Assembly (NCBI GenBank): GCA_038025085.1
Contig: CM076140.1
Location: forward strand, 22,937,501 to 23,001,500
DNA: 64,000 nt
DNA from: Tetragonia tetragonoides
Taxonomy: Eukaryota > Streptophyta > Magnoliopsida > Caryophyllales > Aizoaceae
Direction: 5' to 3'
The notes below the pieces were generated by a model. That model saw nothing but the letters and a program-made list of their open reading frames with translations. It was not told where the DNA came from and ran no database searches. Of this stretch, positions 20,551 to 32,694 are shown in pieces; positions within the stretch are counted from its first letter, which is position 1, and the number at the start of each line of letters is the position of its first letter. The position numbers and the translations under genes are program-made.

Positions 20551-23466
20551 ATGGCTCCCAAGGATAAAGGAAAACGTCCCATGGGTGAGGAGGAGGAGAA
20601 CCGGGACCTTTTTCGTACTGGGCTTCCTTCCTCTAGTATGCCCTTTGCTCGACATGCAGACGGGGCACGTTTATACCAGGATTCGTTTATGCGGATGGAC
20701 TGGCGCCCGACTGGGGTTTGGGACCGTAGTATTTTGCTACTGGACAGGCGGAGTCATCTGTCTAACCTTCAGTTGATATGTTTTCTGACTCTCTCCTTTT
20801 TGGGTTCTGTTCAGTATATATTTTTTTTGAACTGAAAATTCGAACTGTTAGTGCTTTGGCACACAAACAAATTGGGACTTGTACTGGATTGGTGGTCAGC
20901 TATATATAATTTGTGTGGAATTATTTTGGCTGTATATATAGCATATGGGGTGTTGAGAAAATTTTGTTTGTTGGCTAGGGTATTGGTGTTTTGTTGCAGG
21001 CTCATGGGTCTACTTCCCATTGGGCTATGATGTTGGAGACTTTTTCTGTGGGAGCTAGGGATATAGTGCAGGGTTCAGGTTTTGGGCACTTTTTGTCTGT
21101 TATCCTGGCTTGTCACTCTGGGGACACTAGGATCATCGCTCGGGGGTTATTGGAGAGGTTTTGGGATACCACGAACACCTTCCATACGCCTGTGGGGGAG
21201 ATGTTTCCTACCCCCTATTAGTTTGCTGTGCTGACGGGCTTGTCTTATAGAGGGTGTCATATACAATATGACGTGAGTTACCATCGGCGGAGTGACAGGT
21301 TGCTTGAGCTTTATGGGTCTGTGTCTGCCCATTTTAGAGATGACCGAGTTTCCTTGCCGAGGTTATGGGCGGCCTTGGCGGAGCAGGGGCTTACTGAGGA
21401 GCAGAGGGCCCGTATTTTCTTAGCTTGCTTGTTGGGATCGACTATTTTTGCTCAGAAGAAGAGCGTGTGTCAGGTTGGCTTCTTGACATGTTTGGACGAC
21501 CTGTCCAAAGTCCATGAGTATAACTTTGGTGCTCCTGCATATGCTACCTTGGTGAGATGGTGTCTCCAGGCTTGCAGGCCTAGGCCGACGAGTGAGAGGG
21601 TGTGTATCTCGGGCCCGTGGAAGATACTGGAGGTAAGCATATATACTTTCCTTTGCACATGCATGCTCATAGGAGAGCTGTATCTCATTATTCTTGCTTG
21701 TATGGCATCTATGGTTCTTTGAGCATTTTCCCGCTTTTGGTCCTCACCGTCCTGGTTTGAGGATGTTCCCACTAGGTTCACGGTGGATTGGTAGAGATAA
21801 CCACCCTTTTACCTCTTTGGAGCATTTTTGGGCTACCTTTGAGAGTCATGCTGCGTCTGAGGTATGTTGCCTTCGACTTGTTGGTGTATGTGTATTTTTT
21901 CTTTGGTCCATTTGGTGTGAATGAACTTTGATATGCAGGTGTCGTGGACTGTCTTTGACAGTATTCCCGGAGTTCCTCCCCATATTACCATCGAGTCTTT
22001 TAGGGTATCTTCCTTGCGGGTGGTCTTTGAGGGGCCATTTGGCTTTGTGTGGTACTTGGGGGACCACTTGACTCGGTTGGTCTATCCCGCCTTGGGTGGT
22101 CATTTGGTGCCGGAGGATCGTCCTATGACCATGTTCTACCTGCGCAGCCTGAGCGTGGAAGACATGGGGGTCGTGGCTTTGTGTGGTCATAGGGGGCCAC
22201 TTGACTCTGTTGGTCTATCCCGCCTTGGGTGGTCATTTGGTGCAGGAGGATCGTCCTATGACCATGTTCTACCTGCGCAGCCTGAGCGTGGAAGACATGG
22301 GGGTCGTGGCTCGTGTTATGGCGGCCACGGAGTTTATTGAGCCAGAGATTGCTGGCTTGGATCGTACGGCTGTGTACCTGGCTTATTGCTTGGGTCGTCT
22401 GATGCCGGATCTCACTCTGAGGTAAAACCTTTATTTGTGCCCTTTTCAGCTATATGCGTGATATACTGACTTTTGTGTCTTGTAAGCGGATTGTTTGGCT
22501 CCTCAGGGTCCCAGGAAGTCCCATTCCAGAGTTCCTCGGGGCCAGCCCCCAAGCGTGACCTTGCAGAGCAATGAGGTGAGGTATATTGGTGAGAGTGGGG
22601 GACGTATAGTAGAGGAGTTCCTTCTACATACTGCTGATGGAGAGACCGTGGAGGGTCTGCCCTTGCCTGATGGTTGTACGGGAGTAAGTTTTTTTTTACA
22701 TCCATTCTTGTGTTTTGTGTTTGCTTTTGAATGTTGACTCTATCTTTTGTTTCTTCTTGTAGCTGAACCGGGAGCAGACCTCTCAAGTCTTCAAGCTCAT
22801 CTACCTGTTGAAGAAAGGCTATAGTCGGGTGATGGGTAAAGGGAAGAGTTCTCAGTCCAGGACTGCTGATGTAAGTAGACTTTTATCATTTGTTTAGCTA
22901 AGTTAAGTACTTAACTTAACATTTTGGTCTTGATTGATTTGCAGATGTCGCAGTCTTCGTCTTTGGTGGGACCCCGACGTTCTTCTCCTGCGAGGGTTTC
23001 TTCGGTGAGTAGGCCGTCTATTGCTCGTTCACCTCCTGTAGCTGTGACTAGGCCTCCTGTTGACGAGTCGCCCGCACCTTCTGTGTCACACATTCCTGTG
23101 CCTGAGGTGTTTTCTCCGGTGGGTTTCAAACCTTCTTTCGATAGTAGGCCTACTGTGACCCTTGTAGCTGGTGGTTGGGCAAACGCCCTTGGATGGGACG
23201 TGCCTCAATCTAGACCTTCATATCAGGATATGGCTATGGACTTTGCTAGTCAGGCCATAGAGAGCTTCTTTGGAGCGGGGTTTCCGGTAGGTACCCCTAT
23301 GCATGTGCCAACATATGGTAGACGGGATATGAGGCCTAACAACAGCAGTCCTATTTATAGCTCGTTTAGTACTTAGGGCTCCTTCCACTATTCGGCTGGG
23401 AACTATGGCCAGAGACCGTCCGTTGAAGATGAGGCTGATAGCAATGTCGATGATGACTCCGGTTGA
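20551..23466 (+). pseudogene. Antisense PMD gene of element A
   Basis: This multi-exon gene encodes a plant mobile domain (aminotransferase-like) protein, opposite to gag-pol. It starts MAPKDKGKRPMGEEEENRD. Exon 2 (from 21,000 after TTGTTGCAG, to 21,632 before GTAAGC) carries the family signature GFGHFL, then LLERFWDTTNTFHTPVGEM. Later exons have GPFGFVWYLG and a Ser/Pro-rich tail ending EDEADSNVDDDSG. PMD proteins such as MAIL1/MAIN act in silencing and genome stability in plants, and PMDs also occur in transposons. Lesions: TAG at 21,219-21,221 where element B has a Glu codon, a 134-bp frameshifting duplication (22,041-22,308), a lost splice acceptor near 21,700 and TAG at about 23,374. Confidence 0.8.
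22041..22308. repeat. 134-bp tandem duplication in PMD gene A
   Basis: Two near-identical copies, starting GGCTTTGTGTGGT at 22,041 and again at 22,175. The unit length is not a multiple of three, so the second copy is out of frame with the first. Confidence 0.9.
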
Positions 23467-23857
23467 GCAAAGTAGGATAGCTTTGTAAACATTGGCCTTG
23501 AAACTTTGAACTCCTGTTTTTTATGCATTTTATATGATATATATGCTATGATGACTCGATTATGCCCGTCTGATCTCTAAGTATGCAATGTGTTATGCAG
23601 TAAAGAGTAGGCAACAATTTAGGGAATAAAATAAAGAAAAAGGGTAAAAATTGCAAGAAAAACCAAAAATTACACATATTATACCCCCTAAAAAAAAGAA
23701 TAATAAAAAAAAAAGAAAATGGAAAAAGGTAAAACTAAGAGAGTCTCGGGCTTTGTAATTCCGTTGTGCATCTGAAAAACCGGGCTTAAACAGAGCGGAA
23801 TAGACCAAGTGGGTGGGCTGGAGCAAAAGGAGAAAAATCGATTGGGCTGAGGTCAGG

Positions 23858-23943
23858 GCCGCTAGCGGTGCTGGGCTGGAGATGACGGCCGCTAGCGGCG
23901 CTAGTCATAGCCGCTATCGGCACTGGCCAGAGTCGCTGGCGGC
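23858..23943 (+). promoter_or_regulatory. Palindromic CCGCTAGCGG array upstream of DUF7745-like gene A
   Basis: There are four copies of a 12-bp palindrome: GCCGCTAGCGGT (23,858), GCCGCTAGCGGC (23,888), GCCGCTATCGGC (23,910) and GTCGCTGGCGGC (23,932), with starts 30, 22 and 22 bp apart. A TATA box lies about 57 bp downstream (24,000). The same palindrome with the same 30/22-bp spacing occurs in the LTR of this element. Confidence 0.85.
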
Positions 23944-23999
23944 TCTGGCTTTGGGCCTTTTTCGTGGATTTCTGACTTCTTTTGACCCGATTCTTTGCC

Positions 24000-24007
24000 T
24001 ATAAATA
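24000..24007 (+). promoter_or_regulatory. TATA box of DUF7745-like gene A
   Basis: CCTATAAATAGGA lies about 70 bp upstream of the start codon at 24,074 and just downstream of the palindrome array. Confidence 0.7.
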
Positions 24008-24073
24008 GGATTTACGGGATGTCCAATGCCGTATCTCCTTTTCAGCTCTCTCAAATTTCCCAAAGCTTCTACC

Positions 24074-25414
24074 ATGGTGAAATCCTTTGAAAACCTGCTC
24101 GATGCCTGGTGTAAAAATATGACCATAGAAGATAAACTTGACTTGGCTCCGTACCATATCTCTACGTTATTGGCTTAAAGACCAACCAAAATTTTGTGGC
24201 CCCTCCTTCGATCTGCTCTGAATTATTAGGACCCTAACTTGCATGTTTTTCGTTTTGGTAACTCTGAATTATGCCCTCTAGTTGAAGAATTTGCTGCAAT
24301 TACTAATATGTCTGATGTTCTTCTCCCAACTATGCGTTATTTGAGGGATGGTTTTAGCAATCAGTACAGGAAATCTCTAGGTTTGACATCTGCAGAAGCC
24401 AAAAGCATGATTCTCGGTGTCGATGTGGACTTAGTTCAAATTTGTGAAAAGTTTGCTATTTCTTCTGAACAGGATGTGATATTTAGGCGTTGCCGTCGAC
24501 ATGCTTTTGTACTTTGCCTATTAAATCGCCTATTGTTTGCTAATGCAGAGTCCTCCAACTTGGGTAGAGCCTCATTGTTGCGAGTGGTGAATCAAATGGC
24601 TGAAGGGCATTCTCCTTTGCATCTGGTTGTAGGGGAAACTATTCTAGGGCTTGACAGGTCAAAAATTTCGCCTCAAGAAGCTTTTTCTGGCAGCCCCCTG
24701 CTGCTTCAAATCTGGATATGTGAGCATCTAAGGTTGATAGAATCGCCAGAGAAAATGATAGCTCGTACCCCTCGAGCCTGGTCAAAGAAAACTTTTACCG
24801 CTGCTAGCTTCTTGGTTAGAAAAAGGCTATATGATGAAAAGACCCTTGCTAAATGGGATGCCTTTTTCCATGCAGGACCTGTTATCCGATGGCATGTGAC
24901 CTGGTCGAGCTGACCTCTTTGGTGGCTTGCTGCAAATTTATCCCTCATACTACCATAGTGGGGTTGTACAGGAGTACCTTCTTTTTTCCTTCTAAGGTCA
25001 TAAGGCAATATGGATTGAAGCAGGTTATCCCTCGTCAGGACTCTACGAGACCGCCTACCTTGGCTCTGACCACCGAGTTTGCTGAGGATTGGGGAAAATA
25101 TTGGCGTAGCCTGGATCGATGGACTGTACCTCGGGTGATTGCCCCGACTCAAGTTTCTGAGAACTACTTGAACTGGCTTTCCCGCAGTGATGGAGAAGCG
25201 AGACGAGCCCTTCGTCAGAGTGGGACCAACTAAAGCCTAAGTATGACTCAAGAACAGGAAGCAAGAAAAGAAAGGAAGGGCCTTATGAGGAAGGCTATCA
25301 CGTACTGAAAAGAGGCAAGCCACCAGCTCAAGAAAGTGATCATAAGTCGTCCTCAAGCCAGGGTCCTTCAAAGAAGAACTCTTCAACGAAGCCTTCTAAA
25401 GGGAAGAACGATTA
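24074..25414 (+). pseudogene. Antisense DUF7745-like gene of element A
   Basis: It starts MVKSFENLLDAWCKNMTIED. The core contains FGNSELCPLVEEFAAI, LHLVVGETILGLDR and GSPLLLQIW, matching its counterpart in element B and the plant protein family commonly labelled DUF7745. The biochemical role is unknown; distant kinship to PMD proteins is plausible. Lesions: TAA at about 24,176, TAG at about 24,229 replacing a Trp codon, and frameshifts near 24,890 and 25,225. The Lys/Ser-rich tail ends KPSKGKND. The intron present in the element B gene at LLLQ/IW is exactly absent here (junction 24,709/24,710). Confidence 0.75.
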
Positions 25415-25499
25415 AAGTAGTTTTCTTAGAAAGCAAGTCTAGTTTTAGAAAAAAGTAATAGGAATTTGTTTAGCTTAAATGTTGGGGCACGTGACTTGG

Positions 25500-26690
25500 T
25501 GATAATTGTTGGGGCACGCAATTATTTCCAAACTAAGTCCCCTTCTTGCAGATTTTGAGGTCGAACCTTTTTGTTTAATGGTCTTGCCAAGCGTTGCTGG
25601 TACATGTGGGAATGGTCTAGGGCCCGTAGGCATCTTTCATCTGTGAACATGAGTTCCTCGTAGCTGGCTTGCAACCATTGGGTTTCGGGAATTTCACCCT
25701 CTAAAGCTATGCGCATGGAGGGTAGCTGGACTTCTATGGGTAGCATTGCTTCCATTCCGTAGACCAGGGAATAAGGTGTCACTCCTGTGGAGGATCTTAT
25801 GGATGTCCTATATCCCCAAAGGGCAAATGAGAGTTTTTAGGGCCAATCTTTGTAGTTTTCTATCATCTTTTCGATGATAGTGTTGAGGTTTTTGTTAGCG
25901 GCTTCCACTGTGCCGTTGGTTTGGGGACGGTGAGGGGATGATTTGTGGTGCTGGATTTTGTAGTTCTTTAGGAGGGTGGTTGTTTCGGCTTTGAAATGGG
26001 ATCCATGGTCACTAATAATTTCATGCGGAACGCCATATCGGCAGATGGTGTTATTCTTTATGAATTTGGACACTTGTTTGGAGGTGAGGATGGCATAGGA
26101 TTGGGCTTCAACCCATTTGGTAAAATATTCTATTGCTAGTAGAATGTATTCATGTCCTCCATAGCCTCTCGGGGTGATCTTACCAATGATATCTATTCCC
26201 CATGCGGAAAATGGCCAAGGGGATGTGAAGTTGTAGAGCATTGAAGGTGGCATATGCTGCAGGTTGGCATATATCTGACACTTCTTGCATTTCTTGACAT
26301 AGTCGTAACAATCCCTTTCCATAGTGGTCCAGTAGTATCCCAGTCGTAGTACTTTTCTAGAGAGCATTCGACCATTCATGTGTGGTCCACACACACCATT
26401 GTGTACCTCATCCATGATCTTTGCTGCTTTTCCAGAGTTCACGCATCTGAGGTTGACTCCATTGTGGGATTTCTTGTATAGAACCCCCTTGGCCGTTGTG
26501 GGATTTCTTGTATAGAACCCCCTTGGCATTTGAGGTTGCCGCTAAGAGACGGATGACCCGTTGAGCTCTTATTGGCACATCTTGAGGGTATATTCCTTTT
26601 GTGATGTAGTTGAATACATCTTGGTACCAAGGATTTTCTTCGATCGGAGCCAGGATTAGGCCTGTATCGAGGTTGTTGCAGAAAGTTGGC
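25500..26690 (-). pseudogene. Integrase of element A
   Basis: Minus-strand integrase. The zinc-binding HHCC region includes HNGVCGPHMNG and CYDYVKKCKKCQ. The catalytic core has WGIDIIGKI (Asp), ISDHGSHF (Asp) and TNGTVEAANKNL (Glu), so the DDE residues remain. A C-terminal part follows with YGMEAMLP and LQEGDLVWK. A TAG near 25,838 and a 34-bp tandem duplication (26,461-26,528), which shifts frame just before the zinc finger, make it inactive. Integrases insert the cDNA into the chromosome. Confidence 0.88.
26461..26528. repeat. 34-bp tandem duplication in integrase A
   Basis: The block TTGTGGGATTTCTTGTATAG plus its continuation occurs at 26,462 and again at 26,496. The shift of 34 bases destroys the frame. 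Confidence 0.9.
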
Positions 26691-26699
26691 TTGCTTCTT

Positions 26700-27449
26700 C
26701 TCGTGGAGGGGCATCGTTGATAAAGTTCAGCTACTCAAATTCCTGTAAAAGAGATAATTTGCATTCTTGGTTTGCGAAGTTTACTTACATTGCTTAAATT
26801 GATTAGTTAATGATTTGTGCAACTTTGAGTTCATTGGATTTATCAATAGCCAAACAAAGAAAGAAATGAGCCAGAGGAAATTTTATTGATTTGCAACAAA
26901 AGATAAGAACACATGACTTTAGAGAAGAGGGTCTCTAATTCCCATCAAAAAGAAACTAGACTTGGAAAGAAAAGTAAAAAGGGGAACACCCCCTATTCCA
27001 GACTCAACCTAAAGATTTAGCTAAGGTCCTAACTCGAGAAAACTTTGGGACTCAGACTCGATTCCTCTAGCTCTTGCTGGTAGCCAACTAGTTCCAGGCT
27101 CCATAGGTATCATCTTCTTCTTTTATAGGTGGTGGAATCTCTCCGCTGTCTATGATTTCCAATATGTCATCCTTTAAGCGGACGCAGTCGTCCATGTAAT
27201 GGCCGAAGACTCGATGATAGCGGCAGTAGAAATCCTTATCCTTATTTATCTCTTGGAGGTTGTCAGTGGGAATCACAGGCTTAAGGTCTCCTCTCCACAT
27301 GAGGACATTCATAATGTTCCCAATGGGGGCGTTCAGTGGAGTGTACTGTTTTTGGTCGAAGCGACGCCACCCTTTTATAGCCCAAGTGCAGGTTGAAAGT
27401 GGCCGGAATATCCATGACATAAAACTGGACCATTTTCTCTATAGCTCAT
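26700..27449 (-). other. Chimeric segment replacing RT/RNase H in element A
   Basis: Directly after the protease the minus strand jumps, in another frame, into a gag-like nucleocapsid segment (27,420-27,088) with FDQKQYTPLNAPIGNIMN and a knuckle CRYHRVFGHYMDDC, then a stop. The next ~350 bases are non-coding and contain AATAAA (minus strand, near 26,899) and, at about 26,745, a TTTTACAG acceptor-like site before the pre-integrase sequence. The normal RT and RNase H domains are missing. The knuckle is of the same Cx2Hx4Hx4C type but clearly diverged from that of the gag of A. Confidence 0.65.
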
Positions 27450-27787
27450 GAGGTGACATTCATGGTTATGGTGTCGAGGACCTTTCGGCTGGAGTTGTCA
27501 TAAGCACATAAGCCTTATGCTGAGTGAGCCAAATTCTTGATATCGATGCCCAATTTTGCTGCGGTTCTTAACGGGCATACGTTCACGGCGGATCCATTGT
27601 CCACTAGGGTCATAGGCACATACTTGCCCATAGCGAATACAGTCAACTATAAGGCATTATTGTATGAGGATCCTTCGGCAGGTAGCTCACTGTCGGAGAA
27701 AGTAATTGTCGGTCGAGGTTTATCCCCTACTAAGAAGCTGACCAGCTCGTCAGGCCTCGTATCTTGTGACACTGAAACTTTTGACAA
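27450..27787 (-). pseudogene. Protease domain of element A
   Basis: This continues the reading interrupted by chromovirus C: DTRPDELVSFLV, ITFSDSELPAEG, then the aspartic protease active site VDNGSAVNVCPLRTAAKLGI and LDTITMNVTS. The Asp-Asn-Gly form in place of Asp-Ser/Thr-Gly is usual in this lineage. In-frame stops occur in the second half. The reading frame of gag on the other side of C (LLASSYEHRQAILEAL) joins it naturally, showing that both sides belong to one element. Confidence 0.8.
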
Positions 27788-30353
27788 TGTAACACCCCTG
27801 AATTCGCAACGATTTCCTGGGAGATATCGACGTCGCTGTGCACGATTCGACACCGCTGAACCGTCCCAAACCCGGGGAATGCTTCTGAGACATTTATCAC
27901 TAAGGAATGAATGCTAAGCAGAAAGAAAAGTTAGGTATCAAAGGAAGCATCTAAACAAACTAAACATTAATATCAGAGTTGTCTAATGAGTGAACTTAAG
28001 TCCATTAAAGAATTATTACAACTTTGCCTTGAAGGGCACAAACAAAAATCCCATAATCCAAAATAAATAATAAGTCTAGAGAACAAGCCTATAATCAAAC
28101 TCCAAAGCTATCCGTCCTCACTCAGCAACACCTGCACTTCGGTTTTCGTGACGAAAAAAAGGTACAGAAGAAATGAGAAGGAACAAAAGAAAACAAAAAT
28201 CAGATAAACCGAATAAACGTCGTCCATACCTAGTAAAAACACTTTCGTAAACCTTACCTGGGTTTTAGAAGAATCATCGAAATTCATTTGCTTACACAGG
28301 TAGTCATACAATCAAGCATACTCATACTCAACATTCAATTACATGCAATTCTTTCTATAGTGATCATTCGAATACAAACAGATAAACCATCTTGATTAGA
28401 GTAATAAGAGAGCGAATAAAACAACGATTATCCATACTGTTCATAGATAGATATAGACATGCCATGGACTTACTCTAGTGTATACTTACACTATCTCTAA
28501 CATAATAATCGATACGTAGAGAATTAAACAATGGGGAATGATCCGTCCCGAACACGCTACGAGGTATCCATAATAGTAACTTGGAAATCACGCATCCCTA
28601 GACTATATCAATTAGATAAGTCTTGATTGCTCGACTACTCCTAGGGATCCAATTAGGAGTCTTATTCTCATTTACAATTCAATTCACATACTTGCATTGA
28701 TTGACCTAGTGGTATAATGAGACCACGACATACTACTTCATTTCATGCTCATGATAATGAATAATAATAATAATAACGACGATAGCGACATAAATGCATG
28801 TTATCATAATCATGCTTCACATATGTCTAACGAAATTTCGGCAGCACTTCGGCAGTAAAACATGATATCCAAAAATTACACTTTCAACAAAAAATCCATC
28901 CACGTATAGATGCACATTAGCATTCAATAATAACCCATTCCAAATAGCACGTATATTATATCATAATAATACTAGGAATTCAACATCGCCATACATGCTC
29001 AATAATTAGCATATGAATTAATTAATTAACGAAACTTCATGAACTTGCCGTACTAAATATAATTCATAATTACATCGAAGAATATATTTCTAATTCTCAT
29101 AATTAACAACGATATAATTTAATCATGCTTCGCATATTAAATTCACAACAATATCTCAATTAGCACATAACACATCAAAATAGTTTTGATGGGGCTTTGG
29201 AAAGAGGTAGGCACAATCGCTTACCTAAAAAACGCTCACTACGCAGTAGGTAACCTTGCAAATCACAACCCGATCACGCTTGTCAGTTTTGTCCTAATTA
29301 AAAACAATTACCAAGACATAATCAGTAAATACGAAAATCTAAACAGTAATAAAAAATTAATCTAATATTTTATCTAAATTTCTTGATTTATTTCAATCAA
29401 TCCAGGCTTTCGAAAATTAGGATTCAGGCTCCAAACGAGTACAGCAAAATAAAAATAATTATAGAAAAATACTGAAAATCCTTAAAACGAAATTATTAAA
29501 CGAAACCCTAATCGCTTTTTCGAGTCTAGGCCGTGATACACCAAGCATGGGGACTCACGACCTAGCCCATCACCAAGACCACCACCCACTGACCACCATG
29601 GTCGGCGATGGCTCGCCGGAGCACCGGCGACGGAGGTGAGAGAAAGGACGAGAGATTGCGTGAGAGAGATAGCTCGCGAGGGAGAAAGAGAGTGACTGAG
29701 CGAGGGGGAAGGGGCGGGGCGGCCATGGCGATGTCGGCCACTCGCCGGCGACCACCCAGGCGCGGCCTGGTGGCGCGGTGGTGCTGCTCGCGAAAAAACA
29801 GAGAGGGAGAGAGAAACAGAGTACGAGGAGAGAGAAGAGGCTCAACGGTGGCTTCTCCGGCCACGGTCGGCGACAGTAGGGGAGGGAGAGAGAGAGTGTA
29901 TGTGCGGTTGAGAGAGAGAGAGAGAGAAGAGAGAGAGAGTGTCATGAGAGAGAGAAGAGAATTGTGAGGTTTTGGCTCAGTTTTTGTAAACTGATCAATT
30001 GGCCCATCTCTTAGCTTACATAGGTCCCCGCTCAATGAAAGTCCAAAACCTACTAGACTTGGGATTAATTTTCTGATTTAATTGCTAATTAAAAACAATT
30101 GAAACCAATTAAATGCTAATTAAAACTAATCAAAACAATATGAATAAGCCTTATTCATATACAATTTTTTTTTTATTAAATTTCTCAATTTGATAATTAT
30201 AAATAACGAAAATTTCATAATAATAATTAATATTATTATGCTTAATTTGAATAAATCAAATCGTTATATAAATATACAATTTAAATCTCCAAAACTATTT
30301 ATAAATGAATTATAAATCGATATTATAATTATAGAAAAAATTGGAGTATCACA
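27788..30353 (-). repeat. 3' LTR of chromovirus C
   Basis: 2,566 bp, matching the copy at 54,899-57,502 throughout with scattered substitutions and small indels. Its TATA region reads CTATGTAAGC on the minus strand where the other copy has CTATATAAGG, so its promoter is probably weakened. The GA/CT-rich segment 29,600-29,960 gives long spurious Ser/Leu-rich frames. Confidence 0.95.
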
Positions 30354-30370
30354 TTCTGCCCTCCTTAAAA
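30354..30370 (-). other. Polypurine tract candidate of chromovirus C
   Basis: On the minus strand TTAAGGAGGGCAGAA ends directly at the 3' LTR start, the expected position of the plus-strand primer. A similar AAGGAGGGTAGAAT occurs upstream at about 30,583-30,596. Confidence 0.6.
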
Positions 30371-30616
30371 GAAGTTTTGTCCCGAAACTTGAAATATGAA
30401 GTAATCACTTCCCAACAAAGAAACGAGTTTACCCATACGAAGGTATAAAACGATTTTAGGACTATGACAATGCAATGCGTGTACTACGGCCACGATCTAA
30501 GTCGATTAGCAATGCAGCATGCAATGCTAGAACATGCAACTCGTGCAAAGCGGTAAACAAAACACGAAATACTAGGTGTGACATTCTACCCTCCTTAAAA
30601 AGGGTTTCGTCTCGAA

Positions 30617-30981
30617 ACTCAAATGGAATTAGTACCTTCGATAAAGAGTTCTGGGTACTTCTCACGCATCATGGATTCAGCTTCCCATGGTTCCTCTTCT
30701 TGACCATGACGTGACCAAATATTTTTCACAATCGGAATGGTCTTTGTACGAGTTGAGCGCTCTTTGCGGTCAGTGATCTTGACTAGACGTTCTTTATACG
30801 TCAAACTTTCATCAAGTTCGATCGTTTCAGGTTGAACGACATGAGTTGGATCATGTACGTATCGCTTCAATGTAGAGACGTGAAACACATTGTGGACTTT
30901 TACAAGTTCCACATGCAAAGCTAAACGATAAGCAACATCACCAATCCTTTCTAGGATCTCGTAAGGTCCAATGTAACGAGG
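30617..30981 (-). pseudogene. C-terminal integrase and chromodomain-like tail of C
   Basis: This is the separated end of the integrase polyprotein. It picks up at RYIGPYEILERIGDVAYRL (the GPY/F module) and continues VHNVFHVSTLKRYVHD, SLTYKERLVKITDRKE and a chromodomain-like KNIWSRHGQEEEPWEAE, then KYPELF and a stop. The other part of the protein ends at SRKGKLSPR at 48,791. The 5-bp target duplication of B repeats at the break. Such tails direct integration to particular chromatin in chromoviruses. Confidence 0.88.
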
Positions 30982-32573
30982 TGTAGGTTGCCGTATTTTT
31001 CTCCCCTCTTTTCCGCGTGCCTCACCTTCGACCCTCCTTTCGGGGGGTCGGGTTTTCCGGACAGCCTGGGAGAGCGCATTGGGTGATCAATATTCGTGAA
31101 TCTTTTAGTGTATATGCACATAGAGATTTTTGTACCAAGGACATGATTAAGATTGTCGGAAGTCGCCACCAAATTTTGAGTTAATTTGGAAACCTTGGAG
31201 ATCAAGTCGATAGTCTAGAAAGACCTCAACTCAACTCCTGTGCACCCCAATCCCTATTGGGAAAATTGACTTCATAAATGAGTTCGGGGGCGTAGGTACG
31301 AGGTAGGAAGGTGTTAGGTATCCAACTCCCCCGTTAACAACAACAGCCTTTACTAATCGATTCAATATAATTATTAATGCTACGGTTCCAAATAGGGTTC
31401 AGTTTGTCCAAATTCGTAGTTTTAACTAATGGGTTTGAACAAGCATTATTAATGTGACCACTTTTAACAATTTATCAAGTTACATGCTTTTTATTACTAG
31501 ACAACGATAAATATGCTAAAAACCTGCGAGTTAGAAGACAAACAAGGTAATTCATCCACCAATTCACAAACAAAGCATAATTCAATATAAAGCAATAAAT
31601 AATAAATATGCATTCATTCATCCATTCATTAAGCTTAATACAAGCCCTATTGCCCAAAACGCGCCATGCATGTACATATCACATAAACCAAATTCATTAG
31701 TAATAATAAGCAATATAAAATTTACTGAAAACCCTCAGGCTGGATTACCTGGATGCTCACAATGAACTTATTGGGTTGTATTGCTTGAATTCATGCTCTT
31801 GATGAAGTATGAAGGTTTATTTTTGTGGTGCTAGGGCTAATCCTAAAGAAGGAGTAGAATCGGAATTTAGGGTTTATAATATGAGAGAGAATCTCCAACC
31901 TTGAGAGGAAAACTGCCAACCCCTTAGAGAGGAAAACTGCCAACCTCTTATAGAGAATCTCAAACCTCTTCAACTGAACCCTAAGGTTTGCTTATATAGC
32001 AGAGGGGGAGCTGCCATGGTTTGGCACGAAAATCCAATGGGCCTCGAATTTTGCCGTCCACGAGAAAGGGTCCAGGCGGCCAAACCGCTAGGCCGAGCAG
32101 CCAAACCGGCAGGCCAAGCGGTCAAGCCGCTTGGCAAGCGGCTTAGCCGCAAGGCAAGCGGTCAAATAGCTTGGCCTAGCGGCCACCGCTTGAGCCTAAG
32201 CGTGGCCGCTTGGACCTGGTGCGGTGTGCCTGCATAGGCGCCTGACATGATTATCGTGCGGGGGAGGCTCTTCCGAGGGGTTCCACGCGGGATTGACTGA
32301 GCTCCCTTGTTTGACCAAGGGTTGACTCATGGGTTTGGGTTCCCTTTCGGGCCCTTAGGTTCAAAGAGGCCTATCTCTCAGTTTTGGACTCCAATTGAAT
32401 TGAGTCCATCTGGTTTGGATCACCTGTACAAAAGGCTTCCACTGGTTAATTCAAATGAATTGGGCTAATCATCAGAGCAATTATTCTCGCAACCCAAGTT
32501 CGAGCAAAATCAAATCCTTTCATCATCAAGTTTTTACGGGGATTTATTATAGACACAATTTTTGGTGTCTACA
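30982..32573 (-). repeat. 3' LTR of element B
   Basis: 1,592 bp, TGTAGGTTGCCG...GGTGTCTACA. Nearly the same as the 5' copy, but the GC-rich array differs by two reciprocal ~21-bp unit changes. TATA (minus strand) at 31,993-31,998. Confidence 0.97.
32073..32212 (-). promoter_or_regulatory. AGCGG/CCGCT array in 3' LTR of B
   Basis: Repeated half-sites such as AAGCGGCTTAGCCGCAAGGC with about 20-21-bp periodicity, about 75 bp upstream of the LTR TATA box when read on the minus strand. It has a unit the 5' copy lacks and lacks one the 5' copy has. Confidence 0.8.
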
Positions 32574-32694
32574 GAAGCCCCTACTTTGGCCGAGCTCGAA
32601 TAGAACGAAGGTCAAAGTATTCCTGTGCCAATACCTGCAATAAAACAGGAAAACTGAGTGAGGTGACAATCAGTTAAAGATAAACAATCATTAA

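Noticed and set aside
29562..30035. 157-codon Ser/Leu-rich frame and overlapping frames, repeated at 56,600-57,195
   Set aside because: They lie in the CT/GA-rich part of both LTRs of chromovirus C, overlap in several frames and differ by frameshifts between the two copies.
32016..32237. Frames across the GC-rich arrays (also at 37,486-37,683 and 48,209-48,547)
   Set aside because: The repeated AGCGG half-sites give repetitive Ala/Lys/Arg/Leu peptides in several frames. The conserved feature is the DNA motif.
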